Assembly: GCF_003074055.1 (NCBI RefSeq)
Contig: NZ_CP029043.1
Span: 4,332,501 to 4,396,500, forward strand
DNA length: 64,000 nucleotides
Reading direction: 5' to 3'
From: Streptomyces nigra
GTDB lineage: Bacteria; Actinomycetota; Actinomycetes; Streptomycetales; Streptomycetaceae
Shown: in pieces, positions 38,253-46,183 of the stretch
How the letters are laid out: each line of letters starts with the position of its first letter
How positions within the stretch are numbered: position 1 is the stretch's first letter
The notes under the pieces: model-generated
Seen by the model: the letters and a program-made list of their open reading frames with translations, nothing else
The model's database searches: none
Told to the model about the DNA's origin: nothing
Made by a program: the position numbers and the translations under genes

Positions 38253-38308
38253 GGCGCTCGTCGCTACGAGCGCCTGATATTCACCGGCGCCCGTCGCTCA
38301 CGAGCGCC
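38253..38308. terminator. Two tandem hairpins between convergent genes
   Basis: GGCGCTCGT (38253-38261) pairs perfectly with 38266-38274. A near copy, GGCGCCCGT (38286-38294), pairs with ACGAGCGCC (38300-38308) with one mismatch. The second hairpin contains the aminopeptidase stop codon. GACGGGCGC and GCGCCTGAT are repeated across the array. Confidence 0.7.
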
Positions 38309-39255
38309 TAGTCGGACAGCTCCCACACCGCGTGGGCGAGGGCGTCGCTGTTGCGGTCGAGTGCGGTGTCGTTGATGTTGGAGGTCGTGTCGCAGGACGA
38401 GTGGTAGCAGCGGTCGAAGGACTGCCCCGCCGTGCCGCCCCACTTGGCCGCCTGTGCGGAGGTCTTCGCACGGCTCGCCCCGGTGAACAGCCCGCCCACC
38501 GGCACGCCCGCGCTCTTGAAGGGCGCGTGGTCGGAGCGTCCGTCGCCCTCGGTCTCGATCTCCGTCGCGACGCCGAGACCGGCGAAGTAGTCCTTGAAGG
38601 TCTTCTCGATCGTGGGGTCGTCGTCGTAGACGAAGTACCCGGCGTTCCGGGAGCCGATCATGTCGAAGTTCAGATAGCCGGTGATCTTCGCGCGGTTGGC
38701 GCTGGACAGGTTGTTGACGTAGTAGCGGGAGCCGACGAGCCCCAGCTCCTCCGCGCCCCACCAGGCGAAGCGCAGATGCTTCGCCGGCCGGTGGGCGGCC
38801 CGGGACACGGCGAGCGCGGTCTCCAGGACCGCCGCCGAGCCGGAGCCGTTGTCGTTGATGCCGGGTCCCGAGGTGACGCCGTCGAGGTGCGAGCCGGCCA
38901 TGAGGACCTGGTCGGGGTCACCGCCGGGCCAGTCGGCGATGAGGTTGTAGCCGGTGCGGCCGGACGACGTGAACTGCTGGATGGTCGTCGTGTAGCCGGC
39001 GGCGTCCAGCTTGGCCTTCACGTAGTCGAGGGACGCCTTGAAGCCGGGGCGGCCGTGGGCGCGGTTGCCGCCGTTGGCCGTGGCGATGGACTGGAACTGG
39101 CTGAGGTGCGCCTTCACGTTCGCGAGCGGGATGTCGGGCGCGGCGGCGAGGGGCTGAGCCGTCGGCGACGCGCCTGCTATGGATCCGCCGGTGAGCAGGA
39201 GGGCAACCGCGACGGCACCAGCCGCCGTCGCGCGCCCGGAGACGGAGAGCTTCAT
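38308..39255 (-). CDS. Secreted M28-family aminopeptidase (S. griseus aminopeptidase-like)
   Basis: This di-zinc aminopeptidase removes N-terminal residues from extracellular peptides. The 315-residue protein has a signal peptide (ATAAGAVAVALLLTGGSIAGASP), then the zinc ligands His in LMAGSHLDGVTSGPGINDNGSG with the Asp that follows, AWWGAEELGLVGSRYYVNNL (general-base Glu and zinc Glu), FDMIGSRN (Asp) and the late His in FDRCYHSSCDT. It ends right after the catalytic domain. The mature length matches the S. griseus enzyme. Confidence 0.93.
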   Translation of the reverse strand: MKLSVSGRATAAGAVAVALLLTGGSIAGASPTAQPLAAAPDIPLANVKAHLSQFQSIATANGGNRAHGRPGFKASLDYVKAKLDAAGYTTTIQQFTSSGRTGYNLIADWPGGDPDQVLMAGSHLDGVTSGPGINDNGSGSAAVLETALAVSRAAHRPAKHLRFAWWGAEELGLVGSRYYVNNLSSANRAKITGYLNFDMIGSRNAGYFVYDDDPTIEKTFKDYFAGLGVATEIETEGDGRSDHAPFKSAGVPVGGLFTGASRAKTSAQAAKWGGTAGQSFDRCYHSSCDTTSNINDTALDRNSDALAHAVWELSD

Positions 39256-39374
39256 GTGGGGGGCTCCCGAAGTCCAGGGGGATCCTGTGGGATGGCCACA
39301 GGGGTCCGGGTGAATGGGGTGACTGGATGGTCAGGCAGAATCTGACTTTCCGTCAAGAGTGCCGTCCGGACACG

Positions 39375-39428
39375 GCGTTCACCCGGTGACGAGCGTTCAC
39401 CCGGCGATGAGCGTTCACTCGGCACGCG
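39375..39428. repeat. 18-base tandem repeat, three units
   Basis: GCGTTCACCCGGTGACGA, then GCGTTCACCCGGCGATGA, then GCGTTCACTCGGCACGCG, starting at 39375, 39393 and 39411. It lies in the spacer 30 bases past the VOC gene stop and upstream of the aminopeptidase. Confidence 0.8.
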
Positions 39429-39458
39429 GCAGCGACCTCTGCCGATATGGCGTGCAGC

Positions 39459-39935
39459 TCATTGCACGCAGAATTCGTTCCCCTCCGGGTCCGTCATGGT
39501 CACCCACTCACCGGCCGGTTCGCTCACCCGCCGCAGTACGCCCGCCCCCAGCTTCTCCAGCCGCTCCACCTCGGCCTCGCGCGCCCCGGCCGCCGCGTGG
39601 ACGTCCAGGTGCAGCCGGTTCTTCACGGTCTTGGGCTCCGGCACCCGCTGGAACAGCAGCCGCCGCCCCAGACCGGTCCCGCTGTCCTCGTCGTACGGGT
39701 CGTCCGGATGCCGTACGGCCACCAGGTCCCGGAACGCGAGCCGGCCGTGGAACTCGACGGTGGCCTCCCGGGGCAGCGCGCCCGCCTCCAGGAGCCGTTC
39801 GATGAGCGCGTCGTTGTCCTCGACCTCGTAGTGCAGCGCGGCCGCCCAGAAGTCGGCCTGCGCCTGCGGGTCGGCGCAGTCGACGACGACCTTCCAGTGC
39901 AGCGGGGCGGGGCGGTTCGCGGGTTCCTGAGTCAT
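39459..39935 (-). CDS. VOC family (glyoxalase/bleomycin resistance-like) protein
   Basis: This 158-residue protein is built of two beta-alpha-beta-beta-beta halves: HWKVVVDCADPQAQADFWAAAL starts the first and NRLHLDVHAAAGAREAEVERL the second, ending TMTDPEGNEFCVQ, the usual VOC close with the metal-ligand Glu. Enzyme activity is uncertain; many such proteins bind small molecules. ATG 39935 begins just before the fold. Confidence 0.88.
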   Translation of the reverse strand: MTQEPANRPAPLHWKVVVDCADPQAQADFWAAALHYEVEDNDALIERLLEAGALPREATVEFHGRLAFRDLVAVRHPDDPYDEDSGTGLGRRLLFQRVPEPKTVKNRLHLDVHAAAGAREAEVERLEKLGAGVLRRVSEPAGEWVTMTDPEGNEFCVQ

Positions 39936-40010
39936 GCGACCACTTGTAGGGGGCGGCTGTTCGGGGCGCAACGGGAATCGCCAGTCGGCGTAATCCCGTT
40001 GCCGCCCCCG

Positions 40011-40106
40011 GGATTGCGGTGTCAGGCGTCCACGGCCGTCGAGGAATGCGGTGCGAGGCGTTCGCAGCCGCCGGGGATTGTCGTGTCAGGCGTCCACGGC
40101 CGCCGA
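40011..40106. repeat. 32-base tandem repeat, three units, over the rarD stop codon
   Basis: Units start at 40011, 40043 and 40075, each opening GGAWTG. Units 1 and 3 differ at only three positions; unit 2 is more diverged. The rarD stop codon (40086-40088 on the minus strand) lies in unit 3, so units 1 and 2 are extra copies of the 3' end of the gene. Confidence 0.8.
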
Positions 40107-41057
40107 AGCCGACGAGGCCGGCTTCTCCGCAGTGCGCGGTGCGGCGGCGATCGCGGCGGCGACCCTGGCCCGCCGCGCGGCACGCCACGCGTCCGCCGTG
40201 AGCAGCGTCAGCGCCAGCCACACCAGCGCGAACCCGGCCCACCGCTCGGCCGGCATGGCCTCGTGGAAGTACAGGATGCCGAGCAGGAACTGGAACACCG
40301 GCGCCAGGTACTGCAGCAGGCCCAGCGTCGACAGCGGCACGCGGATCGCCGCCGCGCCGAAGCAGACGAGCGGCAGCGCGGTCACGATGCCGGTGGCCGC
40401 GAGCAGCGCCATGTGCCCGGCGCCCTCGGTCGCGAACGTCGACTCGCCCTGCGCCGACAGCCACACCAGATAGCCCACGGCGGGCAGGAACTGGATCGCG
40501 GTCTCCGCGGCCAGCGACTCCACCCCGCCCAGGTTGACCTTCTTCTTCACGAGTCCGTACGTGGCGAAGGAGAACGCGAGGGTGAGGGAGATCCACGGCG
40601 GCCGGCCGTAACCGACCGTGAGGACGACGACCGCGGCGAAGCCGATCCCGACCGCCGCCCACTGCACGGGCCGCAGCCGTTCCTTCAGGAGCAGCACGCC
40701 CATGGCGATCGTGACGAGCGGGTTGATGAAGTACCCGAGCGACGCCTCGACCACATGGCCCGAGTTCACGGACCAGATGTAGACGCCCCAGTTCACGGTG
40801 ATCACCGCGGCGGCCACCGCGACCAGCGCCAGCCGCCGGGGCTGCCGCAGCAGCTCGCCCGCCCAGGCCCAGCGCCGGACGAACACCAGCGCGACGGCCA
40901 CGAACGCCAGGGACCACGCCATCCGGTGGGCGAGGATCTCGACGGCGCCGGCCGGCTTGAGCAGCGGCCAGAAGAGGGGGACCAGCCCCCACATGCCGTA
41001 CGCCGCGAATCCGTTCAGCAGGCCTATGTGCCGCTCGCCCCTGGACTTCCGGGTCAC
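40086..41057 (-). CDS. rarD: EamA-family transporter RarD
   Basis: RarD belongs to the drug/metabolite transporter superfamily (chloramphenicol-sensitivity type); its natural substrate is not established. The 323-residue protein has about ten membrane helices in two EamA halves, with LLNGFAAYGMWGLVPLFWPL at the start, ILAHRMAWSLAF, TVNWGVYIWSVNSGHVVEASLGYFINPLVT (the RarD signature) and LSTLGLLQYLAPVFQFLLGI. A 35-residue Ala-rich tail follows. GTG 41057 has a GGAGGGG site. Confidence 0.92.
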   Translation of the reverse strand: MTRKSRGERHIGLLNGFAAYGMWGLVPLFWPLLKPAGAVEILAHRMAWSLAFVAVALVFVRRWAWAGELLRQPRRLALVAVAAAVITVNWGVYIWSVNSGHVVEASLGYFINPLVTIAMGVLLLKERLRPVQWAAVGIGFAAVVVLTVGYGRPPWISLTLAFSFATYGLVKKKVNLGGVESLAAETAIQFLPAVGYLVWLSAQGESTFATEGAGHMALLAATGIVTALPLVCFGAAAIRVPLSTLGLLQYLAPVFQFLLGILYFHEAMPAERWAGFALVWLALTLLTADAWRAARRARVAAAIAAAPRTAEKPASSASAAVDA

Positions 41058-41129
41058 GGCCCCTCCTTCACGCTCTCACCCCGGTCGCGCGGCCGCTGCC
41101 ACGAACCCGCTCGAAGGTAACGCCGAAGA

Positions 41130-41177
41130 CCCCCGCCTGTCATGTCCGTATCGCCATACGGTCATGACAGGCGGGGG
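41130..41177 (-). terminator. Very stable 48-base hairpin terminator
   Basis: Fifteen bases CCCCCGCCTGTCATG (41130-41144) pair perfectly with 41163-41177. After a T-T mismatch a further 5 bases (CCGTA/TACGG) pair around TCGCCA. It lies 27 bases past the stop of the NmrA-family gene and before rarD, so it separates the two minus-strand genes. Confidence 0.9.
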
Positions 41178-41203
41178 TGCGCCTGGCGTGGGCGGGGCCG
41201 GGC

Positions 41204-42058
41204 TCAGCCCTTGAGCGCGGCGGCGATCGCGTCGGCGAGCGGTGTGGTCGGGCGGCCCGCCAGACGGGACAGGTCACCGCTGTCGATGACCAGCTCCCCC
41301 TTGGCGATCGAGGTGTCCACGCCCGCCAGGATCGCGGCGAACGGCTCGGGGACCCCCGCACCGGCCAGGATTCCGGTCAGCGTCTCGGCGGAGACGGGGT
41401 TCTCGGCGATCTCCCGGCCGGTCTGCCGGCTCAGCTCCGCCGCGTACTCACCGAAGCTCCAGGCGACGTCGCCGCCCAGCTCGTACGTCGTGTTCTCGTG
41501 CCCCTCGCCGGTCAGTACGGCGACGGCGGCCGCCGCGTAGTCGGCGCGGGCGGCGGAGGAGACCCGGCCGTCACCGGCGGCGTGCGTGACGGCGCCGTGC
41601 TCCAGCACCGGGGCGAGGTTCTCGGTGTAGTTCTCGTGGTACCAGCCGTTGCGCAGCAGCACATACGGCACACCCGAGGCGAGCAGCGCCTCCTCGGTGG
41701 CCCGGTGGTCGTCGGCGAGGGCGGCGGTCAGCGAGCCGGGGGCGCTGGTGTAGGCGAGGAGGGTGACACCGGCGGTCCTCGCGGCCTCGATGACCGTGCG
41801 GTGCTGGGCGACCCGGGCGCCGCCGACCTCGCTGCCCGAGATGAGGAGCACCTTGTCGCCGGCGGCGAACAGGCCGTCGAAGGTCTCCGGCGCGTTGTAG
41901 TCGGCGACGGCGATCCGTACGCCGCGTGCGGCGAGGTCGGCCGCCTTCTCGGCGGTGCGGGCGACGGCGGTGACCTGGTCGGCCGGAACCTTCTCCAGCA
42001 GCTGCTCCACGACATGGCGGCCCAGGTTCCCGGTGGCTCCGGTGACGACGATGCTCAT
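41204..42058 (-). CDS. NmrA/QorB-like NAD(P)-binding reductase
   Basis: This 284-residue atypical short-chain reductase starts MSIVVTGATGNLGRHVVEQL with the GxxGxxG dinucleotide loop, and has SGVPYVLLRNGWYHENYTENL and YELGGDVAWSFGEYAAELS as in quinone oxidoreductase QorB. It lacks the YxxxK pair of classical SDRs. It is divergent from an HxlR regulator, a common pairing in which the regulator senses reactive electrophiles or quinones and the reductase removes them. The role here is inferred from that pairing. Confidence 0.9.
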   Translation of the reverse strand: MSIVVTGATGNLGRHVVEQLLEKVPADQVTAVARTAEKAADLAARGVRIAVADYNAPETFDGLFAAGDKVLLISGSEVGGARVAQHRTVIEAARTAGVTLLAYTSAPGSLTAALADDHRATEEALLASGVPYVLLRNGWYHENYTENLAPVLEHGAVTHAAGDGRVSSAARADYAAAAVAVLTGEGHENTTYELGGDVAWSFGEYAAELSRQTGREIAENPVSAETLTGILAGAGVPEPFAAILAGVDTSIAKGELVIDSGDLSRLAGRPTTPLADAIAAALKG

Positions 42059-42113
42059 GATCAGAACTCCTTGTGGGGTGCGGTGTCACTCACCCTAGGA
42101 CCAGCACTAACTG

Positions 42114-42147
42114 TTGGAAAGTACCCACTTTGAAGTAAGGTACGGGC
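42114..42147. promoter_or_regulatory. Divergent promoter/operator between the NmrA-like and HxlR genes
   Basis: Nested inverted repeats: GTACC (42121) with GGTAC (42139-42143), and inside them ACTT-TG-AAGT. On the plus strand TTGGAA (42114-42119), 16 bases, TAAGGT (42136-42141) gives a start point at the ATG at 42148, a leaderless message. GTAC-type palindromes are typical HxlR/HypR sites, so self-regulation is likely. Confidence 0.55.
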
Positions 42148-42588
42148 ATGGCAGTAAGTACCGTCTCGACCGCACCCGGCGCCGCGGGCACGTCCCGCAT
42201 GGCGCCCGGCACGTACACGGCCGGCGAGGAGATGTGCCCGTACCGCCTGGTCCTGGAGCATGTGACCAGCCGCTGGGGCGTCCTCGTCCTGATGGAACTG
42301 CTCGACCGCCCGTACCGCTTCAGCGAGCTGCGCCGGACGATCGGGCGGGTCAGCGAGAAGATGCTGACCCAGACGCTCCAGACCCTGGAGCGCGACGGCC
42401 TGGTCCACCGCGACGCCAAACCGGTGATCCCGCCGAGGGTCGACTACTCCCTGACCGACCTCGGCCGCGAGGCCGCCGAACAGGTGCGCGCCCTCGCCCT
42501 GTGGACCGAGCGCCGGATGGACGACGTGCAGCGGGCGCGCGAGGCGTACGACAGCCGTAAGAGCGACGCGACGGCGGAACGGGGCTGA
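42148..42588 (+). CDS. HxlR-family transcriptional regulator
   Basis: This 146-residue winged-helix protein has EEMCPYRLVLEHVTSRWGVLVL with the conserved sensor Cys30, then YRFSELRRTIGRVSEKMLTQTLQTLERDGLV (recognition helix) and VDYSLTDLGRE. HxlR proteins respond to aldehydes, disulphide stress or quinones through this Cys. It probably controls itself and the divergent NmrA-like gene. Confidence 0.92.
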   Translation: MAVSTVSTAPGAAGTSRMAPGTYTAGEEMCPYRLVLEHVTSRWGVLVLMELLDRPYRFSELRRTIGRVSEKMLTQTLQTLERDGLVHRDAKPVIPPRVDYSLTDLGREAAEQVRALALWTERRMDDVQRAREAYDSRKSDATAERG

Positions 42589-42607
42589 CCGCCCGGCCGG
42601 CGCTGGT

Positions 42608-42681
42608 CAGGCCCCACGGACCAGGCCCCACGGAACAGCACCAGGTCCCACGAAACAGCAGCGGCGCCACGGAACAGCAAG
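42608..42681 (+). repeat. 20-base degenerate tandem repeat, about four units
   Basis: A 14-base partial unit, then 20-base units at 42622, 42642 and 42662, each containing CCCACGGAACAGCA or a close variant. It starts 19 bases past the HxlR stop. Confidence 0.75.
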
Positions 42682-42716
42682 GGGGCGGCCCGGAGCACAC
42701 GCTCCCGACCGCCCCC
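42681..42716. terminator. Bidirectional hairpin terminator
   Basis: GGGGGCGG pairs with CCGCCCCC, and a second block GGAGC/GCTCC pairs inside, around ACAC. It lies between the convergent HxlR and korB genes. Confidence 0.7.
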
Positions 42717-42744
42717 GAGCCACACGATCATGACCCGGCCGAGG

Positions 42745-43860
42745 TCAGCCCACGACCGTCCAGGTGTCGCCGCCGGCCATCAGCGCCGCCAGATCACCCT
42801 TGCCGTTCTGATCGATCGCGGTGTCGAGCTGCTCGGACATGAGCGTGTCGTACACCGGGCGGTCCACCGCGCGGAACACCCCGATCGGCGTGTGGTGCAG
42901 GGTGTCCGGATCGGCCAGCCGGGAGAGGGCGAACGCCGTCGTCGGGGACGCGGAGTGCGCGTCGTGGACCAGGATCCGAGACTCGTTCTCCGGGGTCACC
43001 GTCACGACCTTCAGATCACCCGTGGCGGCGTCCCGCACGACACCCCGCGAACCTCCCCCACTCTCGGCTTCGCTCGAGCGGGAGGTGCCCCCACCCCCGA
43101 AGCGGATCGGCTGCCCGTGCTCCAGCCGGATCACCGCCTCCTCCGCCTGCTGTCTGTCCTTCAGCACCTCGAAGGCGCCGTCGTTGAAGATGTTGCAGTT
43201 CTGGTAGATCTCGATCAGCGCCGTCCCCTGGTGGGCGGCCGCCTCCCGCAGCACCTGCGTGAGGTGCTTGCGGTCCGAGTCGACCGTGCGCGCCACGAAC
43301 GACGCCTCGGCGCCGAGCGCGAGCGACACCGGGTTGAAGGGTGCGTCCAGCGAACCCATCGGCGTCGACTTGGTGATCTTGCCGAGCTCGGAGGTCGGGG
43401 AGTACTGCCCCTTCGTCAGACCGTAGATCCGGTTGTTGAACAGCAGGATCTTGAGGTTGACGTTGCGGCGCAGGGCGTGGATCAGGTGGTTGCCGCCGAT
43501 GGACAGCGCGTCACCGTCGCCCGTGACCACCCACACCGACAGATCGCGGCGCGAGGTCGCGAGCCCGGTCGCGATCGCGGGCGCCCGCCCGTGGATGGAG
43601 TGCATCCCGTACGTGTTCATGTAGTAGGGGAAGCGCGACGAGCAGCCGATGCCCGAGACGAAGACGATGTTCTCCTTGGCCAGGCCCAGTTCCGGCATGA
43701 AGCCCTGCACCGCGGCGAGGATCGCGTAGTCACCGCAGCCGGGGCACCAGCGCACCTCCTGGTCGGACTTGAAGTCCTTCATGGACTGGCGGGCCGTGGC
43801 CTTGGGGATGAGCGAGAGCGCCTCGATCGTGCCCGTGCCTTCCGGGGACGTCTCAGGCAT
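42745..43860 (-). CDS. korB: 2-oxoacid:ferredoxin oxidoreductase, beta subunit (2-oxoglutarate type)
   Basis: KorB holds thiamine diphosphate and a [4Fe-4S] cluster and, with KorA, oxidises 2-oxoglutarate to succinyl-CoA while reducing ferredoxin. The 371-residue protein has cluster ligands in VRWCPGCGDYAIL (Cys39, Cys42), GIGCSSRF (Cys73) and YQNCNIFND, and the TPP motif GDGDALSIGGNHL, then LLFNNRIYGLTKGQ. Around residues 255-272 there is an odd Gly/Ser insert, FGGGGTSRSSEAESGGGSRG, encoded by a palindromic repeat element (43051-43086) that keeps the frame. The start overlaps the korA stop by 8 bases, so KorA and KorB are made together. Confidence 0.93.
   Translation of the reverse strand: MPETSPEGTGTIEALSLIPKATARQSMKDFKSDQEVRWCPGCGDYAILAAVQGFMPELGLAKENIVFVSGIGCSSRFPYYMNTYGMHSIHGRAPAIATGLATSRRDLSVWVVTGDGDALSIGGNHLIHALRRNVNLKILLFNNRIYGLTKGQYSPTSELGKITKSTPMGSLDAPFNPVSLALGAEASFVARTVDSDRKHLTQVLREAAAHQGTALIEIYQNCNIFNDGAFEVLKDRQQAEEAVIRLEHGQPIRFGGGGTSRSSEAESGGGSRGVVRDAATGDLKVVTVTPENESRILVHDAHSASPTTAFALSRLADPDTLHHTPIGVFRAVDRPVYDTLMSEQLDTAIDQNGKGDLAALMAGGDTWTVVG
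43051..43086. repeat. Palindromic repetitive element inside korB
   Basis: ACCTCCC (43051-43057) and GGGAGGT (43080-43086) enclose CACTCTCGGCTTCG and the palindrome CGCTCGAGCG. I recognise this as very like a short hairpin repeat common between genes in Streptomyces. Here it lies inside a coding region and encodes the Gly/Ser insert of KorB. Confidence 0.7.
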
Positions 43861-45784
43861 CGATGGCCTCCTTCAGAGCCTTGGCGAGCTGTTCCGCCTT
43901 GAACGGCATGCCGTTGACCTGGTTGTACGAGTGGGCGTCCACCAGGTACTTCGCCCGGACCAGGGTGGCGAGCTGCCCGAGGTTCATCTCGGGGATCACC
44001 ACCTTCTCGTACCGTGCGAGCACCGCGCCCAGGTTGCGCGGGAACGGGTTCAGATGCCGCAGATGGGCCTGCGCGATCGACTCACCCGCGGTGCGCAGTC
44101 TGCGGACCGCCGCCGTGATCGGGCCGTACGTCGATCCCCACCCCAGCACCAGCGTGGTCGCCTCGTGCGGATCGTCGACCTCCAGGTCCGGGACCTCGAT
44201 GCCGTCGATCTTCGCCTGGCGGGTGCGCACCATGAAGTCGTGGTTGGCGGGAGCGTACGAGATGTTGCCCGTGCCGTCCTCCTTCTCGATGCCGCCGATG
44301 CGGTGCTCCAGACCCGGCGTGCCCGGGACCGCCCACGGGCGGGCGAGCGTCTGCGGGTCGCGCTTGTACGGCCAGAACACCTCGCTGCCGTCGTCCAGGG
44401 TGTGGTTCGGCCCCTGGGCGAACTGCACCGTCAGATCCGGCAGCTCGTCGACCTCCGGGATCCGCCACGGCTCGGAGCCGTTCGCCAGATAGCCGTCCGA
44501 CAGCAGCATCACGGGTGTGCGGTACGTCAGCGCGATCCGGGCCGCCTCCAAGGCCGCGTCGAAGCAGTCCGCCGGGGTGCAGGGGGCGATCACCGGGACC
44601 GGTGCCTCGCCGTTGCGCCCGTACATCGCCTGCAGAAGGTCCGCCTGCTCGGTCTTCGTCGGCAGACCGGTGGAGGGACCGCCGCGCTGGATGTCGATGA
44701 CCAGCAGCGGCAGCTCCAGCGACACGGCGAGCCCGATGGTCTCCGACTTCAGGGCCACACCCGGACCGGACGTCGTGGTCACCGCGAGCGAACCGCCGAA
44801 GGCCGCGCCGAGCGCCGCCCCGATCCCGGCGATCTCGTCCTCGGCCTGGAAGGTGCGTACGCCGAAGTTCTTGTGCCGGCTCAGCTCGTGCAGGATGTCC
44901 GAGGCCGGGGTGATCGGGTACGACCCCAGGTACAGCGGCAGGTCGGCCTGCCGGGACGCCGCGATCAGGCCGTACGACAGGGCGAGGTTCCCGGAGATGT
45001 TCCGGTAGGTGCCGACGGGGAACGCCTTCGTCGCCGGGGCGATCTCGTAGGAGACGGCGAAGTCCTCCGTCGTCTCGCCGAAGTTCCAGCCCGCGCGGTA
45101 GGCGGCGATATTGGCGGCCGCGATATCGGGCTTCTTGGCGAACTTCGACTTCAGGAACTTCTCCGTGCCCTCCGTGGGCCGGTGATACATCCAGCTGAGC
45201 AGGCCCAGCGCGAACATGTTCTTGCTGCGCTCGGCCTCTTTACGGGTGAGGTCGAATTCCTTCAGCGCCTCGACCGTGAGGGTCGTCAGCGGCACCGGGT
45301 GAAGGCTGTAACCGTCGAGGGACCGGTCCTCCAGGGGCGAGGTGTCATAGCCGACCTTCTGCATCGCCCGTTTGGTGAACTCGTCCGTGTTGACGATGAT
45401 CTCCGCCCCGCGCGGAAGATCGCCGATATTGGCCTTGAGAGCCGCCGGATTCATCGCGACCAGCACGTTCGGCGCGTCGCCCGGGGTCAGGATGTCGTGG
45501 TCGGCGAAGTGCAGTTGGAAGGACGACACGCCCGGCAGCGTGCCGGCGGGGGCCCGGATCTCCGCCGGGAAGTTCGGCAGGGTCGACAGATCGTTGCCGA
45601 AGGACGCCGTCTCCGAGGTGAAGCGGTCCCCGGTGAGCTGCATACCGTCGCCCGAGTCCCCGGCGAAACGGATGATCACCCGATCCAGCCGGCGTACGTC
45701 CTTCGTCGTCCCTGCCGGTTTGCGCTGCTCTCCCACGACGGCTTCGTCGGCCTGCTCCGCTGGGCTACTGACCTGGCTGGTCAC
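43853..45784 (-). CDS. korA: 2-oxoacid:ferredoxin oxidoreductase, fused gamma-alpha subunit (2-oxoglutarate type)
   Basis: The 643-residue protein joins the gamma domain (RVIIRFAGDSGDGMQLTGDRF; residues about 30-220) to the alpha domain, which contains YPITPASDILHELS, FQAEDEIAGIGAALGAAFGG and TTTSGPGVALKSE. Together these bind the CoA and pyruvate-type substrate. This gamma-alpha arrangement is typical of actinobacterial KorA. GTG 45784 follows GGGAGGTCC. The electron acceptor should be ferredoxin; no ferredoxin gene is adjacent. The partial nuo cluster starts about 4 kb away on the other strand. Confidence 0.93.
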   Translation of the reverse strand: MTSQVSSPAEQADEAVVGEQRKPAGTTKDVRRLDRVIIRFAGDSGDGMQLTGDRFTSETASFGNDLSTLPNFPAEIRAPAGTLPGVSSFQLHFADHDILTPGDAPNVLVAMNPAALKANIGDLPRGAEIIVNTDEFTKRAMQKVGYDTSPLEDRSLDGYSLHPVPLTTLTVEALKEFDLTRKEAERSKNMFALGLLSWMYHRPTEGTEKFLKSKFAKKPDIAAANIAAYRAGWNFGETTEDFAVSYEIAPATKAFPVGTYRNISGNLALSYGLIAASRQADLPLYLGSYPITPASDILHELSRHKNFGVRTFQAEDEIAGIGAALGAAFGGSLAVTTTSGPGVALKSETIGLAVSLELPLLVIDIQRGGPSTGLPTKTEQADLLQAMYGRNGEAPVPVIAPCTPADCFDAALEAARIALTYRTPVMLLSDGYLANGSEPWRIPEVDELPDLTVQFAQGPNHTLDDGSEVFWPYKRDPQTLARPWAVPGTPGLEHRIGGIEKEDGTGNISYAPANHDFMVRTRQAKIDGIEVPDLEVDDPHEATTLVLGWGSTYGPITAAVRRLRTAGESIAQAHLRHLNPFPRNLGAVLARYEKVVIPEMNLGQLATLVRAKYLVDAHSYNQVNGMPFKAEQLAKALKEAIDA

Positions 45785-46079
45785 TGAACTGGACCTCCCT
45801 CGAGGCGGCTGTCTGGGCTGGCCTTCCCGCAAGCCTTCCCAGGATCAACCCTACGTCCGCAAAGGTCGCTCTCCCGGGGCCATTCGCATGACGGACTCGA
45901 TGATGAAACCGCGCCCCGCCTTTGCTCCCCATGATTCACAAGCCCCCCGGTGCTGAACGTGAAGACGCTGCGACTTCTTCCTTCGGTTGCCGTTCGATTG
46001 CCGTCCGATTATCGAACCCCTGACCGAACCCTTGTGGGAATCCCTCGGCCGATTCCCGCCGACCCGATTCCCGCCGACC
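45785..46079. other. Intergenic region upstream of korA
   Basis: About 300 bases, with no gene seen. A 15-base direct repeat CGATTCCCGCCGACC occurs at 46050 and 46065. The region must hold the korAB promoter but I see no clear -10/-35 pair. Confidence 0.5.
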
Positions 46080-46110
46080 CGAACTCCCGACGGGCCGCGT
46101 CGGGAGTTCG
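46080..46110 (-). terminator. Hairpin terminator after the response regulator gene
   Basis: CGAACTCCCGACG (46080-46092) pairs perfectly over 13 bases with 46098-46110 around a 5-base loop. It lies about 60 bases past the regulator stop. Confidence 0.85.
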
Positions 46111-46115
46111 CACAG

Positions 46116-46183
46116 GTCAGGCGTCCGGTCACGTCAGGAGACCGGTCATGTCAGGAGTCCGGAGACGTCAGGAGTTCAGATAG
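46116..46183. repeat. 17-base tandem repeat, four units, over the response regulator stop codon
   Basis: GTCAGG recurs at 46116, 46133, 46150 and 46167, exactly 17 bases apart; units read GTCAGGAGWCCGGWSAY with variation. The regulator stop (46168-46170, minus strand) is in the last unit, so the other three repeat the gene's 3' end. Confidence 0.8.
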
